A program made the position numbers and the translations under genes. Below, in pieces: positions 24,399-33,354 of a stretch of 40,089 nucleotides of DNA. Under the pieces are notes generated by a model, which was not told the DNA's origin, did no database searches, and was given only the letters and a program-made list of their open reading frames with translations. The stretch is from Chitinophagales bacterium. Its GTDB lineage: Bacteria > Bacteroidota > Bacteroidia > Chitinophagales > UBA2359. Location of the stretch: NCBI GenBank assembly GCA_020629205.1, contig JAHDDV010000005.1:1-40089 (forward strand). The letters run 5' to 3'. How positions within the stretch are numbered: position 1 is the stretch's first letter; each line of letters begins with the position of its first letter.

Positions 24399-24977
24399 TT
24401 ATGCCTTGTTTTTAAAAAGCTGATAGAGTACTTCAGAATAGAATTTGTGTTCAACTTCCAGCCCACGTTTTACGACTTCTTGTAAGTTTTCTGCCCTTCT
24501 TAGGTCGACCTTTCTTTTGTCCAAGACCTTACCAGTGTCTACACCCTTGTCGACCAGATGTACTGTGATGTAGGTGTGATCTAGTTTGTTTTCGTGTGCC
24601 CATTCGTAGGCTCCAAGACCTTTGAAGGCTTGCGTGTCTGCCGGGTGAATGTTGATAATTCGGTTCGGGAATTTCTTGAGAAAAGGTTCAGAAATAATGC
24701 GCATATAGCCAGCCAGAACAATGTAGTCGAGATTGAGAGGCTCCAGCTTATCAATGATCTGTTGGTCAAAGGATTCGCGGGAACTCCCCTTGCTCTTGAT
24801 CCACATAGTATTCAGTCCGAGATTAGCTGCTGCCTTCAATCCTGCTGCCTTGGGCGTATTGCTAAAAACGACTACAATTTCGCAAACATCGCCAAGCGCT
24901 CCATCCTCGCATTGTTTGGCGATGGCAAGCATGTTGCTGCCCCGACCGGAGATGAAGATGGCAATACGTTTTTTCAT
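24399..24977 (-). CDS. purN: Phosphoribosylglycinamide formyltransferase
   Basis: This enzyme transfers a formyl group from 10-formyl-tetrahydrofolate to GAR, the third step of purine synthesis. It has 192 residues, normal for PurN. It starts MKKRIAIFISGRGSNML; the catalytic region has Asn and His in IINIHP and Asp in VDKGVDTGKVL. The usual NIHPSLLPAFKG appears here as HPADTQAFKG, a local deviation that keeps the key residues. It sits between purD (8-bp gap) and purF (12-bp gap) in the pur operon. Confidence 0.94.
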   Translation of the reverse strand: MKKRIAIFISGRGSNMLAIAKQCEDGALGDVCEIVVVFSNTPKAAGLKAAANLGLNTMWIKSKGSSRESFDQQIIDKLEPLNLDYIVLAGYMRIISEPFLKKFPNRIINIHPADTQAFKGLGAYEWAHENKLDHTYITVHLVDKGVDTGKVLDKRKVDLRRAENLQEVVKRGLEVEHKFYSEVLYQLFKNKA

Positions 24978-24985
24978 TAGCGATG

Positions 24986-26260
24986 CTATGATTGGATAGG
25001 GAGAACGTTTCTACGTAATCCGATGTCCTTTCTGTAAGTTTTGTTTTCAAACTGAATCTTGTCCACTTCGGAATAGACCTTTTGGATGGCCGATTCCAGC
25101 GTCTTCGCATGTGCCACCACATTGAGTACCCTTCCACCATTCGTGCTAATTGTACCCTTATCTCTTTGTGTTCCGGCATGAAAAATCATAGAACCATGAT
25201 CGAGATTTTCGGAAACGAGGATCGGAAACCCTTTTTCATATTTGTATGGGTATCCGCTTGAAACGAGCACCACGTCTACAAAGTAACCATCGTGAAAGTC
25301 GAGTTTAATTTGCGACAGCGTCTCGTTCAGGCAAGCTTGTATAAGCTCGTATAGATCAGATTTCAAGGCAGGCAGAATGACTTCAGTTTCTGGGTCACCC
25401 AATCGTACATTGTATTCAAGAAGCCTGGGACCCTCTTCGGTTATCATGATGCCAAAGTACAGTATACCCTTGTATGTTATTTGTTCTTTTACTAATCCAA
25501 ACATAGTTGGGTTGATGATGTCGCGGTAAATTTTACGCAACTGCTCAATGCCCAGAAAGGGGAGAGGACAGAAGGCCCCCATGCCGCCGGTATTAGGTCC
25601 TTTATCGTCTTCCAGAAGTTGTTTGTGATCTTGGGAGGGGGACAAGATTCGTATATGTTGTCCATCTGTAAACCCTATGATGGAGAGTTCGACTCCTTGT
25701 AATCTGCGCTCAATTAGGAAGGGGAATTCGCTTCCATGAATGGCTTCTAATTCTGAGAGTGCTTCGAATGCTTGTCGATGTGTCTTGCATACGTAGACTC
25801 CTTTCCCTCCGGCCAGTCCATCGTATTTGATGACTAATTTACCATCGAGTAGCTTGATGCATTCTGTAGCTTGGTCGATATGCGAGAAGCTCCAGAACTC
25901 AGCGGTTTTTACCTTGTTGCGTTGCATGAATTCCTTGGCGAAAGTCTTCGAGCCTTCTAATTGGGCAGCAAACATATTGGGTCCGAAGACTTGAATTTCA
26001 GTGCCTTCGAAGTAGTTGACAATACCTTCTGTCAAAGGTAATTCAGGCCCCACTACAATTAGCTCTATGCTTTGTTTTTTGCAAAAGGATTTGATGGCGG
26101 GGAAGTCGAGCAAATCGAGATCAACATTGTGGTCCGTGCCGCCATTGCCAGGGGCCACAAATACTTTTGCAACCAAAGGAGATTGCTCAAGCTTCCAGGC
26201 AATTGCGTGCTCTCGTCCTCCCGAACCCAAAACGAGAATCTTAGCTTTGTTGCTCTGCAT
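24986..26260 (-). CDS. purD: Phosphoribosylamine-glycine ligase
   Basis: This ATP-grasp enzyme joins phosphoribosylamine and glycine to form GAR, the second purine step. It has 424 residues. It starts with VLGSGGREHAIAWKL and GNGGT, and has VVGPELPLTEGIV, the ATP-grasp segment KYDGLAGGKGVYVC, GPNTGGMGAFCP and the metal-binding region LEYNVRLGDPETEVILP. Its first 20 nt overlap the end of purB (26241-26260), suggesting coupled translation. purN follows after 8 bp. Confidence 0.97.
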   Translation of the reverse strand: MQSNKAKILVLGSGGREHAIAWKLEQSPLVAKVFVAPGNGGTDHNVDLDLLDFPAIKSFCKKQSIELIVVGPELPLTEGIVNYFEGTEIQVFGPNMFAAQLEGSKTFAKEFMQRNKVKTAEFWSFSHIDQATECIKLLDGKLVIKYDGLAGGKGVYVCKTHRQAFEALSELEAIHGSEFPFLIERRLQGVELSIIGFTDGQHIRILSPSQDHKQLLEDDKGPNTGGMGAFCPLPFLGIEQLRKIYRDIINPTMFGLVKEQITYKGILYFGIMITEEGPRLLEYNVRLGDPETEVILPALKSDLYELIQACLNETLSQIKLDFHDGYFVDVVLVSSGYPYKYEKGFPILVSENLDHGSMIFHAGTQRDKGTISTNGGRVLNVVAHAKTLESAIQKVYSEVDKIQFENKTYRKDIGLRRNVLPIQS

Positions 26261-27647
26261 GGGCTTGTTTCATTTGGTTCTGGAGAAACTCCTCTGCTTG
26301 GGCAATGACCGTGTTTCCAATACGTACTGCGTCTCCGATGTAGTCTCGGGTTCTTAGGTTTTTTAATTCTTCTTTTACTTTTGCATTGACATCCAGACTA
26401 TCTATGAATTCATGTAACTCCTGCAGGCTGATTTTCTTACCACGGGTGTGAGCTTTCAGTAGGTTGTATGGGTCTTCTAACCCGTGGATCTTGAGAATTG
26501 TTTGCACTGGTTCTGCCAGCAGCTCTGGACTATCTTCAAGGTGGGCTATGCAGTTTTGTTCATTTAGTTGCAGCTTATCCAGTCCCCGAATGGTCTCGGA
26601 GATGGCGAGATGTGCATAGGAGAGTGCAGTGCCCACATTTCGGCTGACCGTACTATCTGAGAGATCTCGTTGCATGCGAGATCTACACAGTCGATTTGAC
26701 ATTTTCGAGAGTAAGGCATTGGAGAGGCTTAGGTTGCCTTCGCTGTTTTCAAAGTTGATTGGATTGACTTTGTGTGGCATGGTAGAAGAGCCGACCTCAC
26801 CGGGCTTGCTACGCTCAAAGAAAAGGTCGCGTGAGATGTATTGCCAGCAGTCCAAATCTAAATCCATGACAATGTTGTTGATTTGGCGACAGAGATTGAA
26901 GTACTGAGCCCAGGTGTCATGGTCCTCGATTTGAGTTGTGGCAATGTTTGGTTCCAGGCCTAGTTCCCGGATCATCTTGTAGGAGAACTCCATCCAGTCG
27001 TAATCTGGAAAGGCGGCTTTCATGGCAGAGAAGTTTCCTACAGCTCCATTGAGTTTTCCTGCGAAGCGAAAGGAATGAATCAGCTTCATGATTCTTAGCA
27101 GCCGGTTTGCAAATACAGCTAGTTCTTTGCCGGCAGTCGTAGGGCTTGCTTTTTGTCCGTGGGTGAAGGCTGGAAATGGCTTATCCATCCACTGACTAGC
27201 CAGACTGCAGATTCTCATCAGCAGTCTTTGATGCAATTTGGCTTGCGATTCGGTCCGGTATTCTTCCAGCAGCAGGCTATGAGCGAGGTTGTTGACATCT
27301 TCCGATGTGAGGGCGAAGTGGATTAGGTTCTCGTTACGCAGATTCAGTTTTGTTCGAAGAAATATCTCACATGCCTTCACATCGTGACGAGTGGTTTGTT
27401 CAATTTCTTTGATGGCTTGGAAATCTTGATCTGTAAAGGTCTGCAGGCTGGCTTCGATGGCATGGAGTTCTTCTTCAGCAAAGCTATCGAAGAGTCCTGT
27501 CTTGTTTAAGGCCAGCAAGTATTTTAGCTCGACTTTGCATCTTGAGCGCATGAGCGCTTTTTCAGAAAAATAGTATGGAAGTTCCCGAAGCTTTGATGCG
27601 TATCGGCCATCAAGTGGTGAAATGCAATCTCGGTCCATTGGAGTCAT
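26241..27647 (-). CDS. purB: Adenylosuccinate lyase
   Basis: This enzyme removes fumarate twice in purine synthesis, from SAICAR and from adenylosuccinate. It has 468 residues. The fumarase/aspartase-superfamily signature is SSTMPHKVNPINFE; TSEDVNNLA and THGQKASPTT carry catalytic-site residues, and the start (ISPLDGRYA) is that of the longer, E. coli-like PurB class. Either Met1 or Met4 could be the start. It lies 37 bp downstream of the purCE fusion and overlaps purD by 20 nt. SAICAR made by the upstream gene product is its direct substrate. Confidence 0.97.
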   Translation of the reverse strand: MTPMDRDCISPLDGRYASKLRELPYYFSEKALMRSRCKVELKYLLALNKTGLFDSFAEEELHAIEASLQTFTDQDFQAIKEIEQTTRHDVKACEIFLRTKLNLRNENLIHFALTSEDVNNLAHSLLLEEYRTESQAKLHQRLLMRICSLASQWMDKPFPAFTHGQKASPTTAGKELAVFANRLLRIMKLIHSFRFAGKLNGAVGNFSAMKAAFPDYDWMEFSYKMIRELGLEPNIATTQIEDHDTWAQYFNLCRQINNIVMDLDLDCWQYISRDLFFERSKPGEVGSSTMPHKVNPINFENSEGNLSLSNALLSKMSNRLCRSRMQRDLSDSTVSRNVGTALSYAHLAISETIRGLDKLQLNEQNCIAHLEDSPELLAEPVQTILKIHGLEDPYNLLKAHTRGKKISLQELHEFIDSLDVNAKVKEELKNLRTRDYIGDAVRIGNTVIAQAEEFLQNQMKQAHAEQQS

Positions 27648-27684
27648 ATGGCTTGCTGTTGTTTTCCAGTGAAGATCGATATAT

Positions 27685-29124
27685 CTATGCTTCTTTTTTC
27701 AGTGCTTTGAGGCCATGTTGTTCCTTGATCCATTGTTCTTCACGAATGCGCTGATCAGCTTCTTTCAACTGTTGTTTTATGTTCCTAATCATTTCAGACA
27801 TTTGGCGACGAACAGAAGGTATGTTTAGACTCCTCAAGGCTGCATAGGCAGCATTGTCAGGATGCACCGCTGTTGTAGCTGGTGTTTTGGATGGCATGAC
27901 CAAGCTTGAATTTACATTGGTCTGAAGATCGACTGAGTCTTTGAATGGAGGACAATTTATTACTGGCAGGTTTAGGTTTGCGGCAAGAGCTCCCCCGAGA
28001 CCATTGGATCTTCCTGCAACAGCGATTACAGCACCCGGCTCAACTGAATTGTTGTAAGTGTGTGCAGCTTTGAGGATTTCCTCTCCATTTTTATGTGCAG
28101 AGATCACTCGAAACTCAGTAGCTACTTGAGGGAAGCTTTGAAGGTATCGATGGATCTTCTGGCAGTGTTCAAGGTCGGATGGGCTACCCATGATTATGGC
28201 TACGTATCCTTCGCGAATGAAGCCTTCATTCACCAGGTTTCTAGACAAACGATCATTAATATCTTCGTTTGATAGGTTTGGTAGCTTTTCATCCGTTAGG
28301 ATCTCGTAGATTTCCTGGTATAATCTGGATGTTTCTTGCACTACATTTTCAGGTAATCTGTCTGGTACCTTTCCTTCCTGTTTGTTTTCCAGAAGCCACT
28401 GCCTTACGTACTCTTTGGATACTTCAGTGCTTGTTCTTGGATCTTCTTGGTATTCGCTTGCTCGCCAGAATCTTGAAGAGTCCGGAGTATGAATTTCATC
28501 AATTAAGATCAAGTCGCCATTGAGAATTCCAAACTCATATTTTGTGTCAACGAGGATTAGTCCACGTTCAGCAGCGTGCTTACTACCTAAGTCGAAGAGT
28601 TGAAGGGCAATTGCTGCCATCTTATCGTAAGTGTCTTGAGATACAAGACCGTTTGCGACGATAGCTTCAGGGCTGATGTTAGTGTCGTCTTCATCTTTTG
28701 TGGTTGGTGTGAGAATTGGACTGTCGAATGCCTGATTCTTTTGCATTCCATCGGGAATGGAAAGTCCGCAAATGCTCCTTTCTCCTTTTTCGTAGCCTCT
28801 CCACATGGATCCAGTGAGAAAGCCTCTTACGATCATCTCCACTTTGATTGCTTGCGCTTCATGTACCAGCGTCATGTTTGGGTCGATTGCCTTGATGACA
28901 TGATTTGGCACTATATGCTCCGTTTTTTTGAACCAGAAATTTGCCAGGCTATTGAGTACAGCGCCTTTGTGAGGGATTGGTGTTTTCGAATTCTTGTTGA
29001 ACGCAGAGATTCTATCCGTTACGACGATGAGTCTTCTTTCCTCATCGATTTTGTAGCTATCTCTCACTTTTCCTGAGTGTAGCTTTTGCAACTGCGGTGT
29101 TGAAAATGTCTGGAGGCAATTCAT
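27685..29124 (-). CDS. Bifunctional SAICAR synthetase / AIR carboxylase (PurC-PurE fusion)
   Basis: This 479-residue fusion is laid out like animal PAICS. Residues 1 to about 300 are SAICAR synthetase (LHSGKVRDSYK, VVTDRISAFN, EMIVRGFLTGSMWRGY, DTKYEFG, LIDEIHTPDSSRFW). Residues about 305-460 are a PurE domain (GYVAIIMGSPSD, ISAHK at 341-345, AVAGRSNGLG at 368-377, CPPFKDS). The GRSNGLG loop and the ending EADQRIRE resemble class II (animal/Treponema-type) AIR carboxylase, which uses CO2 directly. Class I PurE instead has a GAAHLPGM-like loop and needs PurK. This fits the absence of purK in the operon. It is the first gene of the pur operon. A TAnnTTTG box lies about 65 nt upstream, and no riboswitch fold was recognised in the leader. 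Confidence 0.93.
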   Translation of the reverse strand: MNCLQTFSTPQLQKLHSGKVRDSYKIDEERRLIVVTDRISAFNKNSKTPIPHKGAVLNSLANFWFKKTEHIVPNHVIKAIDPNMTLVHEAQAIKVEMIVRGFLTGSMWRGYEKGERSICGLSIPDGMQKNQAFDSPILTPTTKDEDDTNISPEAIVANGLVSQDTYDKMAAIALQLFDLGSKHAAERGLILVDTKYEFGILNGDLILIDEIHTPDSSRFWRASEYQEDPRTSTEVSKEYVRQWLLENKQEGKVPDRLPENVVQETSRLYQEIYEILTDEKLPNLSNEDINDRLSRNLVNEGFIREGYVAIIMGSPSDLEHCQKIHRYLQSFPQVATEFRVISAHKNGEEILKAAHTYNNSVEPGAVIAVAGRSNGLGGALAANLNLPVINCPPFKDSVDLQTNVNSSLVMPSKTPATTAVHPDNAAYAALRSLNIPSVRRQMSEMIRNIKQQLKEADQRIREEQWIKEQHGLKALKKEA

Positions 29125-29185
29125 TAAACTGTCTTTAGTTAGTTTAGATTTTTAGAGAGTAATCAAAGCTCCCTGTAAGGAAATC

Positions 29186-29193
29186 CAAAGTTA
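29186..29193 (-). promoter_or_regulatory. Candidate -7 box of the pur operon
   Basis: On the minus strand this reads TAACTTTG, an exact match to the Bacteroidota -7 consensus TAnnTTTG, 62 nt upstream of the purCE start. A well-spaced -33 TTTG is not obvious. No purine-riboswitch-like fold was seen in the short leader. Confidence 0.5.
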
Positions 29194-29242
29194 AAGACAA
29201 AGCCAGAATTGCCTGACAATCTACTGTTACATCTATGTTAAC

Positions 29243-29281
29243 AAAAAAGCCTCACTACGAATCTGATCGTAGTGAGGCTTT
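29243..29281 (-). terminator. Terminator after the Cys-rich lipoprotein gene
   Basis: A stem of about 14 bp (aagcctcactacga / tcgtagtgaggctt) with a six-base loop is followed on the minus strand by TTTTTT (A-run at 29243-29248). It lies 22 nt after the lipoprotein stop and separates it from the pur operon. Confidence 0.92.
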
Positions 29282-29302
29282 CCAATTTCGTTTTCAGTTG
29301 AA

Positions 29303-30019
29303 CTAGTAGCTAATGTTTGAAAATTGCCCACTAAGGATACCGTCACCTGTTAATATGCCACTAGCATCCGTACAGGTAAAACTGAACGTTCCGCTAACCG
29401 TTTGGCTGCCAGTATCAAATGTTGTGAACGTAATAGAGCCATTGGCTGAATCGAGTAGTTGGCAGACTACAGCTTCAGTCGGTTGCAGTGAATTGTCATT
29501 GAAAAGGGTGACACCCGCCAGCAAAGGATACGTACCCGTTTCAAAGGCTCCGTCATGTGCAAGGACAACACTTCTGCCTGCTGCTGCATCTGCACCTTGA
29601 ATTCGGATAACACCACTGTTTACGACAGCATCGGCCATTGGTGCTTCCCATTCTTCTCCGTTGATGGTAGCGCTGAAATTGCTGCCAGCAACTGGATCAC
29701 AAGCAGGGCAATCATCGCCGCCACAATCTACTCCTGTTTCGGTACCATTCATTATTCCATCAGTGCAAGTAGGGCCTCCGGTAATTCCGCAGGGTGGACA
29801 AGGTCCCCCACAATCGACACCGGTTTCGGTTTGATTTTGAATATTGTCATTACAAGTTTGAGGAATGATCACGCAGGCATCGCATGGTCCCCCACAATCA
29901 ATGCCCAATTCACCCTGATTTTGTTCACCATCTGTACAGGTGTGGTCCTTGTTGCAGGAAGTGAAGATGAGCGATGAAATCACCATCATCATCACGAAAA
30001 TATAACCAGTTTGCTTCAT
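29303..30019 (-). CDS. Lipoprotein with three DCGG-type cysteine repeats
   Basis: This 238-residue predicted lipoprotein has signal MKQTGYIFVMMMVISSLIFT-S-C22. Three copies of a 23-24 residue motif, (T)C-x-D-x3-N-x2-E-x-G-(I/V)-D-C-G-G-x-C-x2-C, follow at about 27-49, 55-77 and 84-107. This motif is widespread in secreted proteins of Bacteroidota and Myxococcota. The remaining part (about 112-238) starts NFSATINGEEWEA and has IRIQGADA, TGTYPLL and TVSGTFSFTC, resembling small beta-barrel lipoprotein domains of the DUF6252 kind. Its role is unknown; surface or periplasmic binding is the most that can be inferred. It is monocistronic, with a strong terminator downstream and its own candidate promoter upstream. 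Confidence 0.88.
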   Translation of the reverse strand: MKQTGYIFVMMMVISSLIFTSCNKDHTCTDGEQNQGELGIDCGGPCDACVIIPQTCNDNIQNQTETGVDCGGPCPPCGITGGPTCTDGIMNGTETGVDCGGDDCPACDPVAGSNFSATINGEEWEAPMADAVVNSGVIRIQGADAAAGRSVVLAHDGAFETGTYPLLAGVTLFNDNSLQPTEAVVCQLLDSANGSITFTTFDTGSQTVSGTFSFTCTDASGILTGDGILSGQFSNISY

Positions 30020-30102
30020 TTGTAATAGGTCTAAGGTTCACTGTTACTGCAGCAATTGCGTAAAGTCAAGCGCAATCTTGCATTTTAAATGCCGTTCTTA
30101 CA

Positions 30103-30110
30103 CAAATATA
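30103..30110 (-). promoter_or_regulatory. Candidate -7 box of the Cys-rich lipoprotein gene
   Basis: Minus-strand TATATTTG matches TAnnTTTG, 84 nt before the lipoprotein start. A TTTG lies upstream with shorter than ideal spacing. An 11-bp palindrome gacattatgtc sits near 30150 and could be an operator. The rest of the 244-bp gap (30020-30263) shows nothing else. Confidence 0.4.
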
Positions 30111-30263
30111 TCGAAATCGGGCCAAAAGCCCCCTTCCTCGGAGTTCAATATACGACATTATGTCAGAAACTTCGATATGCCCAAATTGAGCAATTTTTTT
30201 CAGTCCTAATAGGAATTGTGCTTTCTCAGCAGCTATGATTTTGCAGTCAGGCCCTTATAGATA

Positions 30264-31088
30264 TTAGTACTGTTCTTTTTCATTAGGGAAGTCCTGCTCT
30301 TTGACATCTGTAATATATTGACTAACGGCTCCTTTGATTTCTTCGTATAAATTCAGGTATTGTCGTAAAAAGCGTGGCTTAAACTCGTAGGTGATGCCAA
30401 GCATGTCATGTACCACCAGAACCTGTCCATCTACATCTGGTCCCGCTCCTATGCCAATAACTGGAATTCTGACAGATTCTGCCACTTCTTTGGCTAGTTT
30501 GGCAGGAATTTTTTCCAGGACCAATGCGAAGCAGCCCAAGTCTTCCAGCAGCTTTGCATCATCCTTTAGTCTTGCAGCTTCCGCTTCCTCCTTTGCTCTT
30601 ACGGTATAGGTTCCAAATTTATAGATAGATTGAGGGGTAAGTCCTAAGTGCCCCATTACGGGAACTCCGGCTTTTAAGATTCGTTCGATGGAGTCGCTGA
30701 CTTCCTTACCTCCTTCCAGCTTGACGGAATGTGCCCCTGATTCCTTCATAATTCTAATCGCAGAATTAAGTGCCTTTAGGGAGTTACCCTGGTAGCTGCC
30801 AAAGGGCAAGTCTACCACTACCAGAGCTCTATCTACGGCTCGTACAACGGAGCTTGCGTGATAGATCATCTGATCCAGTGTTATTGGAAGCGTGGTTTCG
30901 TGTCCAGCCATGACATTTGAAGCAGAGTCTCCAACCAAAAGAATATCGATCCCCGCCGCATCCAGAATCTTGGTCATTGAAAAATCATATGCCGTTAGCA
31001 TGGCAATCTTCTCCTTTCGGTCTTTCATCGCCTGTAGCTGATGGGTAGTGACCTTTTTTATCTTCTTTACCTCTTTGTGAATCGACAT
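30264..31088 (-). CDS. panB: 3-methyl-2-oxobutanoate hydroxymethyltransferase
   Basis: This enzyme adds a hydroxymethyl group from 5,10-methylene-tetrahydrofolate to 2-oxoisovalerate, giving ketopantoate, the first step to pantothenate and coenzyme A. It has 274 residues, normal for PanB. Recognisable segments are [33 protein letters not shown] (metal-binding Asp), [24 protein letters not shown], and [18 protein letters not shown]. The N-terminus ([14 protein letters not shown]) is slightly longer than in E. coli. No other pan genes are adjacent. It lies 136 bp downstream of dnaK, with a terminator between them, so it is probably expressed separately. Confidence 0.97.
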   Translation of the reverse strand: MSIHKEVKKIKKVTTHQLQAMKDRKEKIAMLTAYDFSMTKILDAAGIDILLVGDSASNVMAGHETTLPITLDQMIYHASSVVRAVDRALVVVDLPFGSYQGNSLKALNSAIRIMKESGAHSVKLEGGKEVSDSIERILKAGVPVMGHLGLTPQSIYKFGTYTVRAKEEAEAARLKDDAKLLEDLGCFALVLEKIPAKLAKEVAESVRIPVIGIGAGPDVDGQVLVVHDMLGITYEFKPRFLRQYLNLYEEIKGAVSQYITDVKEQDFPNEKEQY

Positions 31089-31133
31089 CTCTTTTTTTTG
31101 TGAATTTACTCATAAACTCAGTAGTAGCAAAAG

Positions 31134-31166
31134 AAAGAACCCCCACCAGCGAGTGGTGAGGGTTCC
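31134..31166 (-). terminator. Terminator downstream of dnaK
   Basis: On the minus strand ggaaccctcaccact-cgct-ggtgggggttc forms a strong hairpin (arms about 31138-31148 and 31153-31165), followed by a T-rich tract (tttctttt). It lies about 60 nt after the dnaK stop, with repeat arm C between. Confidence 0.85.
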
Positions 31167-31198
31167 TTTTGTAATTCTAGCAAGAATGCGTCAAATTA

Positions 31199-31228
31199 GT
31201 GTCACGTACTTTGTTTCTGCAGCACTAG
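31199..31228. repeat. CTAG-bounded element, single arm (copy C)
   Basis: The stretch cacgtactttgttt-ct-gcagcactag matches the right outer arm of copy A (3127-3151) except for two bases. Only one arm is present; the inner arm and core are replaced by unrelated sequence and the dnaK terminator. The CTAG (31225-31228) contains the TAG stop codon of dnaK, exactly as copy A does for gldH. Confidence 0.7.
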
Positions 31229-33147
31229 CCTTCTTTCGTATCGTCTACTTCTTCAAACTCAACATCTTGCACTTCAGGTTCGTTACTGTTCGCTTGTTCA
31301 GAAGGACCCTGATCGGCTTGTGGTCCGGCTTGTTCCTGTCCTTGCTGTGCTTGGTAGATTTCAGCTGAGGCTTTTTGCCAAGCATCGTTAAGCTTATTAT
31401 TAGCTGCTTCGATTGCATCGACGTCGTCCTTGTTGTTGAGTGCTTGCTTTACATCAGCTACGGCTGACTCAATGGCCGTCTTGTTTTCAGGAGAAATCTT
31501 GTCTCCAAATTCAGAAAGCTGCTTTTCTGTTTGGAATACCATGGTTTCAGCCTTGTTTACTTTCTCGATGTTCTCCTTGGCAGCGGCATCGGCAGCTTCG
31601 TTTGCCTTCGCCTCGTCTTTCATTCTTTGGATTTCATCATCCGAAAGTCCGGTAGAGGCCTCAATGCGAATACTCTGCTCTTTTCCAGTGCCTTTATCTT
31701 TAGCAGATACTTTCAAGATACCATTAGCATCGATGTCAAATGTCACCTCAATCTGAGGCACGCCTCTTCCTGCAGGTGGAATTCCGTCGAGGATGAATTT
31801 CCCAATAGAACGATTGTCTCTCGCCATGGAGCGCTCTCCTTGCAAGACATTGATCTCAACTGAGGTTTGGTTGTCAGCTGCTGTAGAGAAAGTTTCGGAC
31901 TTCTTCGTTGGAATGGTTGTGTTTGACTCAATCAATTTTGTAGAAACACCCCCGTAGGTTTCGATTCCTAGTGAAAGCGGAGTTACGTCCAGAAGCAAAA
32001 CATCTTTCACATCTCCGGAGAGAACACCACCTTGTATTGAGGCACCAACAGCCACAACTTCATCGGGATTTACACCGCGTGATGGCTTCTTACCGAAGAA
32101 TTTCTCAACAGCTTCCTGAATCTTCGGGATACGCGTTGATCCACCAACCAGAATTACTTCGTCGATGTCAGAAGCAGAAAGTCCAGCATCTTGAAGTGCT
32201 TTTTTACAAGGCTCCAAAGTTCTGGAGACTAGACTGTCTGAGAGTTGCTCAAACTGGGAACGGCTTAGTTTCTTAACCAAGTGCTTTGGTACTCCGTCAA
32301 CAGCCGTTACATATGGAAGATTGATCTCAGTCTCGTTTGAGGCAGAGAGTTCAATTTTGGCCTTTTCAGCAGCTTCCTTCAGACGTTGAAGAGCCATTGG
32401 GTCTTTTCTCAGATCGATGTTTTCATCACTCTTGAAAGCATCAGCTAACCAATCGATGATCACCTGATCAAAATCATCACCACCAAGAAAAGTATCGCCA
32501 TTGGTGGATTTAACTTCGAACACGCCATCGCCTAACTCGAGTATAGAGATATCAAATGTTCCTCCCCCAAGATCAAACACTGCGATCTTCTGGTCAATGT
32601 CTCTCTTGTCAAGACCATAGGCCAAGGCTGCAGCCGTTGGCTCATTGATGATACGCTTGACGGTCAATCCCGCTACTTCACCGGCTTCTTTCGTTGCCTG
32701 ACGTTGTGAGTCATTGAAGTAAGCCGGTACCGTGATGACCGCTTCAGTTACTTCCTGGCCCAGGTAATCTTCGGCCGTCTTTTTCATCTTTTGCAAAACC
32801 ATGGCAGACAACTCTTGTGTTGTATAAAGTCTTCCGTCGATATCAACTCTAACTGTGTCATTGTCGCCTTTTACAACTTTGTAAGAAACCTTGTCTTTTT
32901 CTCCTCCGATTTCGGAGAATCTTCTTCCTAGGAATCTCTTGATAGACATGATGGTCTTGGTAGGATTGGTGATCGCTTGTCGTTTTGCAGGATCTCCAAT
33001 CTTTCTCTCGCCATTGTCCAGGAATGCTACGATTGATGGGGTCGTACGTCTTCCTTCGTTATTGGCAATAACGACGGGTTCATTACCCTCCATTACCGCA
33101 ACACAGGAGTTAGTGGTACCCAGGTCAATTCCAATAATTTTACCCAT
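31225..33147 (-). CDS. dnaK: Chaperone protein DnaK (Hsp70)
   Basis: This is the cytoplasmic ATP-dependent Hsp70 chaperone, 640 residues, full length. The nucleotide-binding domain has [18 protein letters not shown] at the start, [37 protein letters not shown] and [12 protein letters not shown]. The substrate-binding domain begins after [11 protein letters not shown] and includes [13 protein letters not shown]. The helical lid ends in a Gln/Glu-rich linker and the conserved acidic tail [12 protein letters not shown]. The tail then ends TKEG with a TAG supplied by the repeat arm. No grpE or dnaJ gene is adjacent. I saw no CIRCE operator in the 171-bp upstream region shared with the divergent histidine kinase gene. 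Confidence 0.99.
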   Translation of the reverse strand: MGKIIGIDLGTTNSCVAVMEGNEPVVIANNEGRRTTPSIVAFLDNGERKIGDPAKRQAITNPTKTIMSIKRFLGRRFSEIGGEKDKVSYKVVKGDNDTVRVDIDGRLYTTQELSAMVLQKMKKTAEDYLGQEVTEAVITVPAYFNDSQRQATKEAGEVAGLTVKRIINEPTAAALAYGLDKRDIDQKIAVFDLGGGTFDISILELGDGVFEVKSTNGDTFLGGDDFDQVIIDWLADAFKSDENIDLRKDPMALQRLKEAAEKAKIELSASNETEINLPYVTAVDGVPKHLVKKLSRSQFEQLSDSLVSRTLEPCKKALQDAGLSASDIDEVILVGGSTRIPKIQEAVEKFFGKKPSRGVNPDEVVAVGASIQGGVLSGDVKDVLLLDVTPLSLGIETYGGVSTKLIESNTTIPTKKSETFSTAADNQTSVEINVLQGERSMARDNRSIGKFILDGIPPAGRGVPQIEVTFDIDANGILKVSAKDKGTGKEQSIRIEASTGLSDDEIQRMKDEAKANEAADAAAKENIEKVNKAETMVFQTEKQLSEFGDKISPENKTAIESAVADVKQALNNKDDVDAIEAANNKLNDAWQKASAEIYQAQQGQEQAGPQADQGPSEQANSNEPEVQDVEFEEVDDTKEG

Positions 33148-33354
33148 TTTCTATTGTGATTTAGTTTTTAATTTCTTTTTCGTACTTCTAAGTAGTCAAT
33201 AGCTATGCCAAGGCAATTTTAGGTGCCAAAAGGTCCAAATCAGGCAGGTTTTGCGGATCTATGTTACCTACATGGCATAATTTTATGTCAAAAAGGCAGT
33301 GGACTGCCATCCTGAAAAGTGAATTTGGTGGCTCAAAACTGTAACTTGAAGCCT

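Noticed and set aside
33210-33235. A sigma-54-like sequence upstream of dnaK (minus strand TTGGCACC...TTGCC)
   Set aside because: The GG and GC elements are separated by 11 nt instead of the required 10, and no activator site is visible.
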